DNA of 64,000 nucleotides from Clostridiales bacterium (GTDB lineage: Bacteria > Bacillota > Clostridia > Lachnospirales > Lachnospiraceae). How positions within the stretch are numbered: the first letter of the stretch is position 1; the number at the start of each line of letters is the position of its first letter. The stretch lies in contig DUNO01000061.1 in NCBI GenBank assembly GCA_012839295.1, positions 1 through 64,000 of the forward strand, given 5' to 3'. This document shows positions 1 through 7,896 of this stretch, piece by piece. The notes below the pieces were generated by a model, which had not been told where the DNA came from, ran no database searches, and saw only the letters and a program-made list of their open reading frames with translations. The position numbers and the translations under genes are program-made.

Positions 1-384
1 CATCTCATATGCCGTTTTCTCTGTAGTCCCCATACTTTTTGACATGGTACCAAGAACACCTGTGTACCGTTTTGCGACTGTCTCAGATAATCCGAATTGT
101 TCCATGGCGTTTGTAGCAAAATCATTTACGCTACCATTCATACTGGTAAAAGTAGTGTCTACTACATTTTGGACTTCTGTCAGGGCGCTGCCAAGACTAA
201 GACTCGACTTGAGGAAGCTCCCGACAGCGGCAGCCCCAATGGTAAAGCCTATCATGGAACCTAACCCGCTAAATGCCTTTTTAACACCTTTTTCAGCACC
301 CCCAGCAATGCCGGCCAACTGTTGGTTAAAGCTTTTTTGATTCACATACAAGCCCAGATCTATTCTTCCTACTTCCGTGCTCAC
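1..384 (-). CDS. Phage tail tape measure protein (N-terminal part)
   Basis: The gene is cut by the window edge; only the first 128 codons are visible. It starts at GTG (384) after a strong AAAGGAGG site. The visible part has a hydrophobic glycine/alanine segment near residues 40-60 (SMIGFTIGAAAVGSF), followed by an alpha-helical, Ser/Thr/Asn-rich stretch. This resembles the start of TP901-type tape measure proteins, which set tail length and help DNA injection. Its place directly after the tail assembly chaperone pair is the standard siphovirus order and is the main support. The rest of the protein, and therefore its length and domains, cannot be seen. Confidence 0.8.
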   Translation of the reverse strand, partial: MSTEVGRIDLGLYVNQKSFNQQLAGIAGGAEKGVKKAFSGLGSMIGFTIGAAAVGSFLKSSLSLGSALTEVQNVVDTTFTSMNGSVNDFATNAMEQFGLSETVAKRYTGVLGTMSKSMGTTEKTAYEM

Positions 385-422
385 AGCTATACAACCTCCT
401 TTCTTCGAATATTTCTATATAC

Positions 423-765
423 TTAGCTGAAGGTTGACTTCGCCCATTTCTGGAACCCTTCCCAATATGCCTTATAGGCTGTCGGATCCTCTCTGAGCTT
501 TTTATTACGTCTCAACAACCAGTCATTGCGGATTTTCCTTTGATCCGCCGTGAATTCCTTAATACGTTTCGGATCCTTCTCCGCTCGGATAGAAACAATG
601 CCCCCCAATGGAGTGTCCGGCATAATGCCGCTCAATAAAGAACAAAACTCCGGCCAGGACATATCATCTTCCTGTCGGAGCCTGATACCATATTGCTTTA
701 AAAAGCTTGCTTCGATTAATTCCCAGTCATCATACAGATCATAGTACGATTCCTGATTATTGAAA
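423..765 (-). CDS. Gp15-like tail assembly chaperone extension, read by frameshift
   Basis: This is the second half of a siphovirus tail chaperone (like lambda gpT), about 114 residues. The frame has no plausible start codon with a ribosome site near its conserved part (SYYDLYDDWELIEASF, then QYGIRLRQED and WPEFCSLLSGIMPDTPLG). Upstream residues in this frame are out-of-frame translation of the preceding chaperone gene. It resembles Gp15-family phage proteins, which follow the major tail gene. I infer it is made as a C-terminal extension of the 757-1113 protein by a +1 (or -2) shift near 760-768. There the zero frame reads AAA CGA TTT CAA TAA and the new frame continues at AAT AAT CAG. The given start is the inferred junction, not a start codon. 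Confidence 0.7.
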
Positions 766-1113
766 TCGTTTCTCCACTTCCTCCTGCGACTGCCCGGTAG
801 CAGCCGCCATAATACATTGATAAATGATCTTGTATTCCGGAAGAGGAAGATCCAGTTTTTCAATGGCATCTACGTTCTTTTGGCCAATAAGCATGGACAG
901 GATTTTAGACATAAAGGAGAGCTCATCAAACTCTTCCTTTTCGTCGTTTTCATCAGCTCTCTCCTTCGCCTTTCTCTCCTGTTCTTTTGACAGCAGCTGC
1001 ATACTCATGATCGTACTCTTACGGTTATTAACTGTAACAATGATCTCATCGGTAATCTTCACTACCGGAAGCTGGTTGGTAATCCTTGCTGAAATATCTA
1101 TAATATTGGACAT
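757..1113 (-). CDS. Tail assembly chaperone (gpG-like)
   Basis: This 118-aa acidic helical protein lies between the major tail protein and the tape measure gene, the position of lambda gpG. Its start has a good site (GGAGG, eight bases before ATG at 1113). The family coats the tape measure protein before tail tube polymerisation. No catalytic motif is expected or seen; residues 47-66 are a charged helix. The frame ends at TAA (757-759), directly inside the sequence where the following Gp15-like frame takes over, so a minority longer fusion is likely. Confidence 0.75.
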   Translation of the reverse strand: MSNIIDISARITNQLPVVKITDEIIVTVNNRKSTIMSMQLLSKEQERKAKERADENDEKEEFDELSFMSKILSMLIGQKNVDAIEKLDLPLPEYKIIYQCIMAAATGQSQEEVEKRFQ

Positions 1114-1136
1114 AAGTATGTCCTCCTTTCATTCAA

Positions 1137-1168
1137 TAAAATAGGAGCGGCATCCAGTCCGCTCCTGT
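1137..1168 (-). terminator. Intrinsic terminator after major tail gene
   Basis: On the minus strand AGGAGCGG pairs with CCGCTCCT around an eight-base loop and is followed by ATTTTATT. It lies between the major tail protein and the chaperone gene. It probably gives partial termination, so that the abundant tube protein is made in excess over the chaperones and tape measure. Confidence 0.7.
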
Positions 1169-1172
1169 AATT

Positions 1173-1610
1173 TTACGGTTCTGCAGGCGTGTATGTCGGC
1201 TTTCCATCGGAAAGAGCCTCCCACTCAAGCGCATCAATAGCAGTGCTGTCACCGGCCATGGAGGTAACATTGATTACGCAGTCAAAAACAAGCTTGTCTC
1301 CGTTAGGAAAAGTAACCGTGAAGATTGAGTTGCAATCCTGTCCGTTTTTCCAAGCCAGTCCGGCTACATAATCGTTGCCGGGATCCCCGTAATTCCTCTT
1401 GCCCCCCATGGAAATGGTTAACGACTTTGATGTAATTAAACGTCTTACCCATCCTGCCATATCCATCGGGTTCCACTCTTCAATATTGCCGTCAATGGCA
1501 ATCGCCAATGACTCTGCATCCTTTACAACCGTGCTGGTTGTACCGCTCCTTCCGGTAATGTTAACTCCGAAAGTTATCTCATTTACCGGATTAACTCCTG
1601 TACTTGACAT
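1173..1610 (-). CDS. Major tail tube protein
   Basis: This 145-aa protein is polar and beta-rich, with motifs such as GVNITGRSGTTS and DGNIEEWNPMDMAGWVRRL. It is like the tube proteins of Firmicutes siphoviruses that stack as hexameric rings around the tape measure protein. An ATG at 1619 abuts the GAGAGG ribosome site with no spacing, so the ATG at 1610 (MSSTGVN) is preferred. It follows a tail-terminator-like gene and precedes a terminator hairpin, the usual place for this highly expressed gene. Function rests on context and size rather than on a catalytic motif. Confidence 0.75.
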   Translation of the reverse strand: MSSTGVNPVNEITFGVNITGRSGTTSTVVKDAESLAIAIDGNIEEWNPMDMAGWVRRLITSKSLTISMGGKRNYGDPGNDYVAGLAWKNGQDCNSIFTVTFPNGDKLVFDCVINVTSMAGDSTAIDALEWEALSDGKPTYTPAEP

Positions 1611-1615
1611 TATAA

Positions 1616-2005
1616 TCATCCTCTCTTATAAACAATATTTAGGTCAATTACATACTCATAGATATCTTTATCATTTATGCCTACAGGTACAGGTTCATTG
1701 TTCAGCATATTGAAAAAGCACTCCGTACCGTTTATCACGGCATGCGTGCCCTTGAAGATATCATATATACTTTTTGCTTTTACCTCTGCGGCATCAGGAT
1801 CTTTAGACCACTGGACCAGGATACTGATGCCCTTGGTAGCCGTTGAAGTGTTAGCAAGGCCACCGACCGCAATAGTATCCGGGGAGCTGGCCCGGCCATA
1901 TACGCAGATGGATTTTTCCTTGGCAGGATCAGTCCTGCCTATATAGGCATTTCCTATGCCTGGTACCTTGGGCTTAAGCCAGTCCCTTATCTCTTTCAAG
2001 GTCAT
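1616..2005 (-). CDS. Phage minor capsid / tail terminator-like protein
   Basis: This 129-aa protein begins with KEIRDWLKPKVPG and has a mid-region ISILVQWSKDPDAAEVKAKSIYD. It matches the general pattern of the phage minor capsid family that follows the HK97-gp10-like gene and caps the tail tube. Genes on both sides are head-tail joining proteins and the major tail protein, and all are only a few bases apart. No enzymatic residues are expected. The exact structural role is inferred from position. Confidence 0.65.
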   Translation of the reverse strand: MTLKEIRDWLKPKVPGIGNAYIGRTDPAKEKSICVYGRASSPDTIAVGGLANTSTATKGISILVQWSKDPDAAEVKAKSIYDIFKGTHAVINGTECFFNMLNNEPVPVGINDKDIYEYVIDLNIVYKRG

Positions 2006-2011
2006 ATCGTA

Positions 2012-2383
2012 TCACACTCCTGTCAGTCTCTTGTAAATTGCGCGGAAGGCCTTTATTGCAAGATCCTTCTTCCTGCCGTTGATCCATGGATCGTACCACC
2101 TGCCCTGTGCATGCGGGTTCTTATCCTTATGGAAATTATACTCCGGATGGAAATAGAGCCGTCTCGCGTAGGGGGTATCGGATGATATCGCGGCATGCCC
2201 CCTTTTTGACCGGCTGGTATCAATCATGGTCGATTCATTCTGCAGGGTACCTTCATCAAAAGGTATGACATTAGCAGCCATGACATCTGTCTTAACCGCT
2301 TTCGCTGTCTGCTCCAGTGCCGTGATCTGTGCTTGTGACAAAGTCCTTATGGCTGACTTATTCATTTTCACTTTTACATGCAT
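2012..2383 (-). CDS. Minor capsid protein, head-tail joining
   Basis: This 123-aa basic protein contains TPYARRLYFHPEYNFHKDKNPHAQGRWYDPW, shown here only as a landmark spanning two motifs (YARRLYFHPEYN and GRWYDPW). Those are typical of the Minor_capsid_2/HK97 gp10-like family of head-tail joining proteins. Its ATG overlaps the stop region of the upstream connector gene, which suggests translational coupling. It probably assembles at the portal vertex between head completion and tail terminator proteins. The family assignment is from pattern recall, not a search. Confidence 0.7.
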   Translation of the reverse strand: MHVKVKMNKSAIRTLSQAQITALEQTAKAVKTDVMAANVIPFDEGTLQNESTMIDTSRSKRGHAAISSDTPYARRLYFHPEYNFHKDKNPHAQGRWYDPWINGRKKDLAIKAFRAIYKRLTGV

Positions 2384-2727
2384 TACATCAACTCCAATAC
2401 TGTAGCATAGACGGATCCGTCCGGATTAAGTGGGCGCTGGCACCGGTATATCTTATAGGCCTTTCCTGCACCTTTTTGAGCTGTACCCTTTGCTATCTCA
2501 GGGATATCAGGAAAAAGATCTCCAAGGGCAACCAGGACGCCCTCTAAACGAATTATATGCTTTTCGGCATCCATCACCTGATATGCCTTGCCACTGAACC
2601 AGCACTTCTCAGCAACAGGATCTGCCGGAGGCGTATACCCATCCTCGCTGAGCTCCTGATCAACTGTTATGGTCCAATCCTGATTAAAAATCTTCTTTGG
2701 TAACATGGGTAATTTATCAGGTATCAT
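2383..2727 (-). CDS. Minor capsid / head closure protein
   Basis: This 114-aa protein has the features WTITVDQELSEDGY, CWFSGKAYQVMDAEKHIIRLEG and a final IYRCQRPLNPDGSVYATVLEL. They fit the small beta-barrel Minor_capsid_1 family of head closure (adaptor) proteins. The ATG at 2727 shares its A with the TGA of the gene before it, and the next gene starts on its last base, so the connector genes are tightly coupled. The annotated start could also be six bases upstream, but the ATG at the overlap is favoured. Confidence 0.65.
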   Translation of the reverse strand: MIPDKLPMLPKKIFNQDWTITVDQELSEDGYTPPADPVAEKCWFSGKAYQVMDAEKHIIRLEGVLVALGDLFPDIPEIAKGTAQKGAGKAYKIYRCQRPLNPDGSVYATVLELM

Positions 2728-3056
2728 CAGCACACCGTCCTTACCATTAACCCTGTCTGTTTTAACAGGGAATGCGCAGCCGGGCTTACTCCGGCCGGAA
2801 CCGATTCACCGGTTCCCTGCCCGAAGCTGAGGCTTAACCCGGGAACACTGAAACCGCTTAATGCTCCCGGATCAACTCCATAGTCTTCATAATACTGCGC
2901 CTGCAACAGGGTAGCCTTTTCAATCTTATCTTTCTGGAAAGCAGTAAGATTAATAAATCCCCTGGCTACGATCCGGTTAAAGGTAAGCTCGTCAATCTTG
3001 CTACTAGCAAGTTCCAGGAGTTCATCATCCAATGTTTCACTAGTAGTATATGCCAT
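2727..3056 (-). CDS. Phage head-tail connector protein
   Basis: This 109-aa protein is mostly helical at the N-terminus (TLDDELLELASSKIDELTFNR, split here as TLDDELLELASS and KIDELTFNRI). The N-terminal helices and a later GALSGFSVPGLSLSFGQG segment are typical of gp6-type connector proteins that extend the portal channel. It sits just after the capsid-associated LEM-like gene and before the head closure gene, the canonical order. The start at 3056 follows an AAGGGGAT site. Confidence 0.65.
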   Translation of the reverse strand: MAYTTSETLDDELLELASSKIDELTFNRIVARGFINLTAFQKDKIEKATLLQAQYYEDYGVDPGALSGFSVPGLSLSFGQGTGESVPAGVSPAAHSLLKQTGLMVRTVC

Positions 3057-3058
3057 GA

Positions 3059-3352
3059 CTAATCCCCTTTCTTTTCAGCATCCTCAATTTTCTTCATGAT
3101 GCCATTAACAGAAGTTGCCTGACCAATGTTAATGCCGTGCTCTTCGGCGTATGCCCTCAGTTGATCGGCATTCCAACCATCAAACTTACCCGGTTCCTTG
3201 GGCGGCTCCTGTTCTTCATCTTCCACAATGTATCCGTGCTGCCTGAACCAATCAATAAGAACAGGGCTATCTGTCTCACCCTGCCCATTAATGAAAGGAA
3301 TGCTAGCCGATATACCGGTATATTGTTTGTTCGGTGCGATTATCTTTGCCAT
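3059..3352 (-). CDS. Small phage head protein with HeH/LEM-like domain
   Basis: This 97-aa protein follows the major capsid gene. Residues about 57-95 (FDGWNADQLRAYAEEHGI and a following TSVNGIMKKIEDAE helix) have the helix-extended-loop-helix form found in many phage head-completion-region proteins. The N-terminal half resembles the short beta segment of capsid-adjacent proteins. It ends two bases before the connector gene. Function is unknown; DNA or capsid contact is the usual suggestion for HeH domains. Confidence 0.6.
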   Translation of the reverse strand: MAKIIAPNKQYTGISASIPFINGQGETDSPVLIDWFRQHGYIVEDEEQEPPKEPGKFDGWNADQLRAYAEEHGINIGQATSVNGIMKKIEDAEKKGD

Positions 3353-3363
3353 AAGTCTCCTCC

Positions 3364-4329
3364 TTATTGAACCTTAATCTTTCTCATAACGCCGGCAGCT
3401 TTTGTTGCTTTCAAGGCTACAGCTGCAACCATTTCGACCTCACCTTTCTTAACAGCACCCGGGTCGTTAAAGTTAGGTAGCCAGGTCTTTACCGGAGGCT
3501 GTCCTGCCATAGATACGCCGTGGAAACCATCTAATCCAAAGCGGACAGCATATAAGGAAGTATGGCCTTCAGAACCGGTTGCTGAAAGGATAGGCACTAC
3601 AGGATTGTTGCTTCCGGCTTTCGCCCCAAGGTCAATTAACGGAATAGGACCGTATGATTCTATCTGCTGACCAAAATCATTTTTTGAAGTCATATACATA
3701 CCGGCACGTCTCGCACACGCTCTGATTTTAGCGATCAGTTTCAAGTTACCTGCAATAAAGGAAGGTTGCCCATCCAGACCCATAAGGAATTCGTCAAGCA
3801 CATCAAGAAAAACCTTGTAGTTAGCGTCAATTGCGGCAGAGGTAGAAAGATCAATTGCCGTGCCTGGTATATACTCTGTACTGGAGCCTGCAAGAGCTTT
3901 TTCAAGCCCATCAAAAGCATTCTCGTCCGTAGCACTGTCACCATTAATAACAGTGTCGTTAAAAAGCGCCTGGGCAGCTTTTACCTTTTGCTGGGACTGC
4001 GTGGTAACTTCGTTAGCGATACCACCCATACCGGCAATGATACGGTCAATCTCATAGCTTCCGCCAAACACCTTAAGATCACAGGTATATCTTTGTTTTG
4101 AAACTGTCTGGGGTGTGTATTCGCTGTTCACGGCACGGAATGCGGCTGTAGGCTGAGTTGTCAACCTCGTGTAAGCATAAGTAAGTGTTGCGCCGCCTCC
4201 CGTAGGGGAAACTGCATCATCAAAAGTAATATTGTCCAGAATATAATTTGATTTCCTGAACTCATCAATGATACCCATCTGAAGGGCATCCTGCACATTT
4301 TTTTGTGCTTCTGCTAAAGTAATCGGCAT
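3364..4329 (-). CDS. Major capsid protein (HK97-fold type)
   Basis: This 321-aa protein lies between the scaffold and the connectors. It begins with PITLAEAQKNVQDALQMGIIDEFRKS, of which the first 20 residues are a helical N-arm. It contains an E-loop-like SPTGGGATLTYAYTRLTTQP and the spine-like sections typical of HK97-fold coat proteins. It carries no obvious prohead protease site, and a separate GP20-like scaffold lies upstream. The start at 4329 has an AAAGGATG site. It forms the icosahedral shell around phage DNA. Confidence 0.8.
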   Translation of the reverse strand: MPITLAEAQKNVQDALQMGIIDEFRKSNYILDNITFDDAVSPTGGGATLTYAYTRLTTQPTAAFRAVNSEYTPQTVSKQRYTCDLKVFGGSYEIDRIIAGMGGIANEVTTQSQQKVKAAQALFNDTVINGDSATDENAFDGLEKALAGSSTEYIPGTAIDLSTSAAIDANYKVFLDVLDEFLMGLDGQPSFIAGNLKLIAKIRACARRAGMYMTSKNDFGQQIESYGPIPLIDLGAKAGSNNPVVPILSATGSEGHTSLYAVRFGLDGFHGVSMAGQPPVKTWLPNFNDPGAVKKGEVEMVAAVALKATKAAGVMRKIKVQ

Positions 4330-4345
4330 ATAAATTCATCCTTTC

Positions 4346-4933
4346 TTATTTGGTTTGAGCCTGGATTGCAGCCGTTACCGCATCCTTAAAGCTCACTGTT
4401 GAATTGTTATTATTGCTGCCAGGTACCGGAGGAGGACTGCCGATCGGAACGAATCCCGGCTTAGCAGGTGGTACCTCTTCCTTAAACAGGAACTTCTTAC
4501 TCTCCTGAAGGTTTTTCAGCTGATCATCCAGCCCGGTGATCTTCCCATCCTCCCCAAGGATCAGTTTAGACTTATCAAATAAGCCTGCGGCCAGATCCTC
4601 ATCATGCACCTTGCCGGCGATTGCCAGTTTGATAGCATTATTGAGTTTCAACTCTTTCAGTTCTGCCTGGTGCGTCTCATCCTTTGTCTTGTTTTCAGTT
4701 TGCAGAGTCTCAATCTGCTTCTTAAGGCCTTCAGCGTCACCGGTAGACTTTTTTAGGTCTTCCAGGGCTTTGTTATTCGCTTCAACGGTACCCTTGAGGG
4801 TTTTATTCTCCTCGGAAACCTCATCAAATCTATGTTTCGGGACATAAGTTTTCAGTTCGTTCCCGGATGCCTCAGCCGCCTTGGTTGCCTGCTCCTCTGT
4901 CAAACCTAATGCAATAAAATCTTCCTTCTTCAT
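4346..4933 (-). CDS. Phage scaffolding protein (GP20-like)
   Basis: This 195-aa acidic protein has a long coiled coil from about residue 35 to 110 (heptads rich in Lys/Glu/Leu) and a Pro/Asn-rich hinge (SPPPVPGSNNNN). It closes with a short C-terminal helix that would bind coat protein. This layout is typical of minor structural protein GP20 family scaffolds encoded just before the capsid gene. It is probably expelled before DNA packaging. The start at 4933 has AGAAG upstream and an independent terminator lies before it. Confidence 0.75.
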   Translation of the reverse strand: MKKEDFIALGLTEEQATKAAEASGNELKTYVPKHRFDEVSEENKTLKGTVEANNKALEDLKKSTGDAEGLKKQIETLQTENKTKDETHQAELKELKLNNAIKLAIAGKVHDEDLAAGLFDKSKLILGEDGKITGLDDQLKNLQESKKFLFKEEVPPAKPGFVPIGSPPPVPGSNNNNSTVSFKDAVTAAIQAQTK

Positions 4934-4990
4934 TTCTTCTCTCTCCTTCGCTTTGTTATCCCGGTCTCGTCCGGTGGATTGAATTGTATA

Positions 4991-5017
4991 ATAAAAGCAC
5001 CCACGGAGGATGCTGTT
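4991..5017 (-). terminator. Intrinsic terminator before the scaffold gene
   Basis: On the minus strand AGCATCC and GGGTGCT form a short stem, followed by TTTTATT. It sits just downstream of the minor capsid protein 2 stop. A closely similar hairpin (same stem, different loop) occurs at 9906-9931 between other late genes. Confidence 0.6.
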
Positions 5018-5021
5018 ATCA

Positions 5022-6059
5022 CTAATTTAATTTACTTTGCCATTCTTTCAGTTTAGCGTCATATTTTTTAATATTTTCCTGGTCCAGGCTGCCCTCCTTG
5101 AGCCGCCTGTATTTCTGGATATTGCGGTTAATCTCAGCCTGCCTTTGGGCTTTCTCGTACTGGTCTCCTATCTCGGACTTACGCATCAGTTCTGGCTCCT
5201 CGTTTACTTCCGGGAAAAATGTACTCATTGTATGCCGGCAGTTCGGATGAAATAACCCTCCTTCAATTGCCTGGCTCAAAAGAGGGTAATCGCCATCTTC
5301 CGGACTACCCCCAGAGTACACATCATCTATATATACTCGCCCCTGCCAGGGAAGGCATGTTTCAGAGCTCTGCATGTACTGGCTAACCAGCACTAGGCTT
5401 AATCCCCATTCTTTCCGGCGTTCACCTTCACCCATCAAGAATACCCGCTTATTAGCCGTCCTGACCGCCATCTGGGCATAAGAGGCTATGTTGACCTGTC
5501 TGCCACCGGCATATGTAATGCAGTTAATACCCTTTGCCAGGAAATCCTTTGTAGCCATGTCGATAGCTTTATCAAGAGTGGTTGCACCTGATCCAAGGAA
5601 TACCTCGGTCTTGAATATGGTTTTCCGATAGACATCATCCATCTGCCGAAACGCCGCATTCATGGCCTGTTTAAGGTCATTGTCAATAGCATTGATTAAA
5701 CGCTTCAATTTCTCACTATCGCCTTGAAAGAAATCATTGTTAGGCGTGCGCTTAACCAAACTATACCCCTTTTCAATCACCTTGGATACTTGCTTATCAA
5801 CCTTTCGACCGCCCTCCAAATACTGCTTTAATAGATCAATCCTGGTTGCAATGCCTAACTTACGGTCATAGCTTTTCATAATGGCTTTGTTCTGATTTCG
5901 GAACTTCCGTATTTCCCGGATCTTCTTCGCCTGCCACTGTTCCCATTTGAAGCCTTCTTCCTTTTCCCATTTCATATGCCTTCCAAGGTTCCGGCGCATC
6001 GACTTAATAAGCTCGATTTCAATTTCCTGCATGATCTTGCCGACATCATAATCATTCAT
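5022..6059 (-). CDS. Phage minor capsid protein 2 (MuF-like)
   Basis: This 345-aa protein is encoded directly after the portal gene and overlaps it by eight bases. The C-terminal half carries the MuF-type signature CLPWQGRVY near residue 234 and HPNCRHTMSTFFPE near residue 272. It is the family of head morphogenesis proteins that ride with the portal into the virion. The N-terminal third is highly charged and helical. No toxin domain is fused to its C-terminus, unlike some MuF proteins. Confidence 0.8.
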   Translation of the reverse strand: MNDYDVGKIMQEIEIELIKSMRRNLGRHMKWEKEEGFKWEQWQAKKIREIRKFRNQNKAIMKSYDRKLGIATRIDLLKQYLEGGRKVDKQVSKVIEKGYSLVKRTPNNDFFQGDSEKLKRLINAIDNDLKQAMNAAFRQMDDVYRKTIFKTEVFLGSGATTLDKAIDMATKDFLAKGINCITYAGGRQVNIASYAQMAVRTANKRVFLMGEGERRKEWGLSLVLVSQYMQSSETCLPWQGRVYIDDVYSGGSPEDGDYPLLSQAIEGGLFHPNCRHTMSTFFPEVNEEPELMRKSEIGDQYEKAQRQAEINRNIQKYRRLKEGSLDQENIKKYDAKLKEWQSKLN

Positions 6060-7557
6060 TTAGATCACCGTCTTCCGGATCTTCGTCCTCTTCTCGGTTA
6101 ATCAAGGGCTCCTCGGTGTTCATGCTGTTTTCAGCCTTGATCCTGGTCACCTCCTCCGCCTTCTCTTCATCCGTCATGGTATCGCCATAAAGTTCATCAA
6201 CGCATTTTTCAGTAGACATTATGCCATATGTCTTGGCCTTGCCCACCACTTCGACAACAGTGTCAAATCCAGGAGCGGCATATTCACCGAATTTTACCGA
6301 TGCCTTATATTCCCCAGGGGCCACGCTCCGCATAGTATCGTAAGCCATCATGACAGCAGCTACCAGCTGGGGGATAACCTTATTCAGCGCATTTATGATC
6401 TGACCACGGGTATAAAGAGTGACCTTTTCCTTTTCGCGCTGGCTCTCCGCATTATCTGTTTTCTTCAGGTCAATGCCAAGTGTAGCCGGGGATATGATCC
6501 CCTGTAGCACCAGATCAAGCCATCCGGCATAGGATTCGCGATATGCCTCATATGCAATCGTCGGTTGGGATACGTCGATCTTTGACTTATTGTCTTCTGC
6601 AAGTGAGGATCCTATCTTTACGTATTGATTGTCAAATGGGTTCGGAGGCAGCAACTCTCCTGTTTCAGGATTCCTTGGACATAAATCATCGGGAATATAT
6701 CTCTTTACCCTGCCGGACCGAACCGCATCCAGCCATTGACTAATTATCTCGTCCAGGGCGTCGATATCATCCGTCTTACTATCAAAAAGAGCTTTGCCTC
6801 TGCCTTTCCATTTAGAGGATGAGAATATCTTAAGTGGAATGCCCATAATAAAGTCACCAAGGAAGGCAACATCGACCAAATTCTTGGTTTCGGAAAGAGT
6901 GTTAAGTGGCACTTCCTTCCCATCCTCACTAAATAGTTTATAGTTAACATACCCTTTGCCATACGTCTCCTGGAGACGGTATTCCTTGTTGCCGACCGGG
7001 TAATTCGTATAAAAGAATATCTCCTGTAGCCGTCCTCGCTTATAAACATAATCAACTGAATCAGCTTCAAAAAACTCTATAACCGGGTATTCACTGACAG
7101 CGGGATCCACCGATAGCTTAAAAGCGCCATCACCGGCAGCAAGTGCTCCCTGGATTGCCTGGCCAAGGATTTCCTCAAAGTCGTTATCTTTTGCTATCTC
7201 ATCCCATAAATCCTTAAGCGGGGTAGGTTTGTTGTCCTTGCTGTCTTCACCCAAACTGATATCATCCAGGTCAGCCAGGACAATATCCTTGAACCGGTCA
7301 ATGACAATCTGCACGATACCGCTATGTATCTTCCTGACACGGTCCTGGGGAACCGATGCCCAGAAGCGCGCCTTCGATACATCGTCAATGCCAGCCTGTT
7401 TAAAGAACTGCTCAATTTCCGAGGGATCTCCCCGGTACCAGATCTGGTTTTTCAGGACATTGCCCTGGAAGCTCAACGGCTCCTTGATCGTGATCTTGCG
7501 GTCAACGGCCGGAGTGATCTTCAGGAGCCTTATAACCATATTCTTGAACCAACCCAT
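6052..7557 (-). CDS. Portal protein, SPP1-type
   Basis: This 501-aa protein has the portal pattern: an N-terminal KNMVIRLLKITPAV region, a central domain with LGDFIMGIPLKIFSSSKWKGRG (landmark within that segment: GDFIMGIPLKIF), and a helical crown. The crown is followed by the acidic C-terminus EEDEDPEDGD. The dodecameric portal forms the DNA entry channel and docks the terminase. It lies between the terminase genes and the MuF-type gene, the canonical head module order. The length suits the SPP1 gp6 family. Confidence 0.85.
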   Translation of the reverse strand: MGWFKNMVIRLLKITPAVDRKITIKEPLSFQGNVLKNQIWYRGDPSEIEQFFKQAGIDDVSKARFWASVPQDRVRKIHSGIVQIVIDRFKDIVLADLDDISLGEDSKDNKPTPLKDLWDEIAKDNDFEEILGQAIQGALAAGDGAFKLSVDPAVSEYPVIEFFEADSVDYVYKRGRLQEIFFYTNYPVGNKEYRLQETYGKGYVNYKLFSEDGKEVPLNTLSETKNLVDVAFLGDFIMGIPLKIFSSSKWKGRGKALFDSKTDDIDALDEIISQWLDAVRSGRVKRYIPDDLCPRNPETGELLPPNPFDNQYVKIGSSLAEDNKSKIDVSQPTIAYEAYRESYAGWLDLVLQGIISPATLGIDLKKTDNAESQREKEKVTLYTRGQIINALNKVIPQLVAAVMMAYDTMRSVAPGEYKASVKFGEYAAPGFDTVVEVVGKAKTYGIMSTEKCVDELYGDTMTDEEKAEEVTRIKAENSMNTEEPLINREEDEDPEDGDLNE

Positions 7558-7805
7558 TAACTATCAGCCTCCTCTACAAAAGGTACAGTGCTCAGGCAGA
7601 TAGGTGGATGCGCATTGCCATAAAGGGAAAAATACAATTTTCCGGTCCGGTTTATCTCCTGCAGTTCGTCTTCAGACAGCTCAAAGCAGCTCTGCATAGC
7701 AGGAATTCCGTCTTCTGTCACATACATAGTAACTGGCAGGTCCATAACGTCCGGAGCATTCCCTTTCATTATGCAATTAGTCGTTTCTGTTTTTATCGGA
7801 ATCAC
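7557..7805 (-). CDS. Small phage protein of unknown function
   Basis: This 82-aa protein starts at GTG (7805) behind AAGGCGG. It ends on the first base of the portal start. It has a regular beta-like pattern with LPVTMYVTEDGIPAMQSCFEL and GKLYFSLYGNAHPPIC. I recognise the pattern as common between TerL and portal genes in Clostridia phages but know no function. Tight coupling to portal suggests a head or packaging accessory. Confidence 0.6.
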   Translation of the reverse strand: MIPIKTETTNCIMKGNAPDVMDLPVTMYVTEDGIPAMQSCFELSEDELQEINRTGKLYFSLYGNAHPPICLSTVPFVEEADS

Positions 7806-7896
7806 GTTTACTCACCGCCTTATCAATTGTACTGGTTATCATAGCTACGCATATCATTACCGTGAAGCAAATAATACATAAATGCAATGTACTCAC
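7777..7896 (-). CDS. 39-aa single-pass membrane peptide overlapping terminase end
   Basis: This is a short frame from GTG (7896), which overlaps the TGA of the terminase gene in the form GTGA, to TAA at 7777. It encodes one hydrophobic segment (LHLCIICFTVMICVAMIT) and then a basic Lys/Arg/Asp-rich tail. The tail overlaps the start of the following gene by 29 bases. GTGA coupling and a sensible membrane peptide favour a real gene. It has no ribosome site of its own beyond the GGAGGATTGG in the terminase end. Function is unknown. Confidence 0.45.
   Translation of the reverse strand: MSTLHLCIICFTVMICVAMITSTIDKAVSKRDSDKNRND

Noticed and set aside
423-869. A 148-aa frame starting at 869 as an independent gene
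   Set aside because: Its first 30 or so residues are out-of-frame translation of the chaperone gene, with no ribosome site. Only the part after about 768 looks like protein, so it is treated as a frameshift product.
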